A stretch of DNA of 13,786 nucleotides. Source: Candidatus Nitrosopelagicus sp. (GTDB lineage: Archaea; Thermoproteota; Nitrososphaeria; Nitrososphaerales; Nitrosopumilaceae). The stretch lies in the NCBI GenBank assembly GCA_018691945.1, contig JABHJJ010000029.1:1-13786 (forward strand). The letters are read 5' to 3'. A program made the position numbers and the translations under genes. Of this stretch, positions 13,719 through 13,786 are shown in pieces (the first letter of the stretch is position 1; each line of letters starts with the position of its first letter). The notes below the pieces were generated by a model. The model was not told the origin of the DNA, ran no database searches, and was given only the letters and a program-made list of their open reading frames with translations.

Positions 13719-13786
13719 ATGGGAAGTTTCCAAGACAAATGGTCTGCTCCACAAAAGCAAAGTTTTGTAGATAAATTAGGTGATAC
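13719..13786 (+). CDS. Start of a plus-strand gene, truncated by the window edge
   Basis: An ATG opens a frame of 22 complete codons that runs off the end of the window without a stop, beginning MGSFQDKWSAPQKQSF. The product cannot be identified from this piece. A TATA-like TTAATAA at about 13692-13698 lies close to 24 nt upstream, which supports this ATG as a leaderless start. The 118-nt gap before it separates it from the divergent anchored-protein gene. Confidence 0.55.
   Translation, partial: MGSFQDKWSAPQKQSFVDKLGD

Overview
The window is AT-rich, densely packed archaeal DNA and most likely comes from an ammonia-oxidising Thaumarchaeota (Nitrososphaerota) genome of the Nitrosopumilus/Nitrosarchaeum kind. 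The signs are an archaeal class I CCA-adding enzyme, a COG2112-type RIO-like kinase, the archaeal UPF0200/UPF0201 pair, archaeal-type PRPP synthetase and RNase Z, and start codons placed about 25 nt after TATA-like boxes, as expected of leaderless transcripts. It looks like ordinary chromosome: I see no transposase, phage gene, CRISPR array, tRNA or rRNA gene.

Layout. (1) 64-2670, minus strand: an overlapping operon of RNA 2',3'-cyclic phosphodiesterase (thpR), CCA-adding enzyme (cca) and a RIO-like kinase. (2) 2736-3667, plus strand: UPF0200 P-loop kinase and UPF0201 RNA-binding protein, both on TTG starts and overlapping by 4 nt. (3) 3745-4032: a small membrane-anchored protein. (4) 4034-8231, minus strand: RNase Z, PRPP synthetase, a DUF457/YdjM-like membrane protein and a large MscS-type channel. 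(5) 8387-10119, plus strand: a KamA-like radical SAM enzyme followed by a Met/Gly-rich small protein. (6) 10154-10795, plus strand: a 32-codon small ORF and a hemerythrin-like protein. (7) 10829-12363: APS kinase (plus) overlapping tail to tail with a CysQ-type phosphatase (minus), the latter preceded by a two-TM protein. (8) 12398-12886: a GtrA-family membrane protein. (9) 12951-13080: a probable structured non-coding RNA on the plus strand. (10) 13088-13600: an N-terminally anchored extracytoplasmic protein. (11) 13719 to the end: the start of a plus-strand gene.

Functional themes. tRNA 3'-end biology is concentrated on the left (RNase Z, CCA-adding enzyme, and ThpR acting on RNA ends). Sulfate activation and recycling of its by-product lie in the middle (CysC makes PAPS; CysQ removes PAP). 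The most interesting object is the roughly 130-nt RNA at 12951-13080. A TATA-like box lies at the right distance upstream. The RNA has a closing stem, a GNRA-type hairpin and a 9-bp helix containing a G-U pair that makes sense only on the plus strand. That helix encloses three hairpins, two of which form a tandemly repeated module. It matches no RNA family I know.
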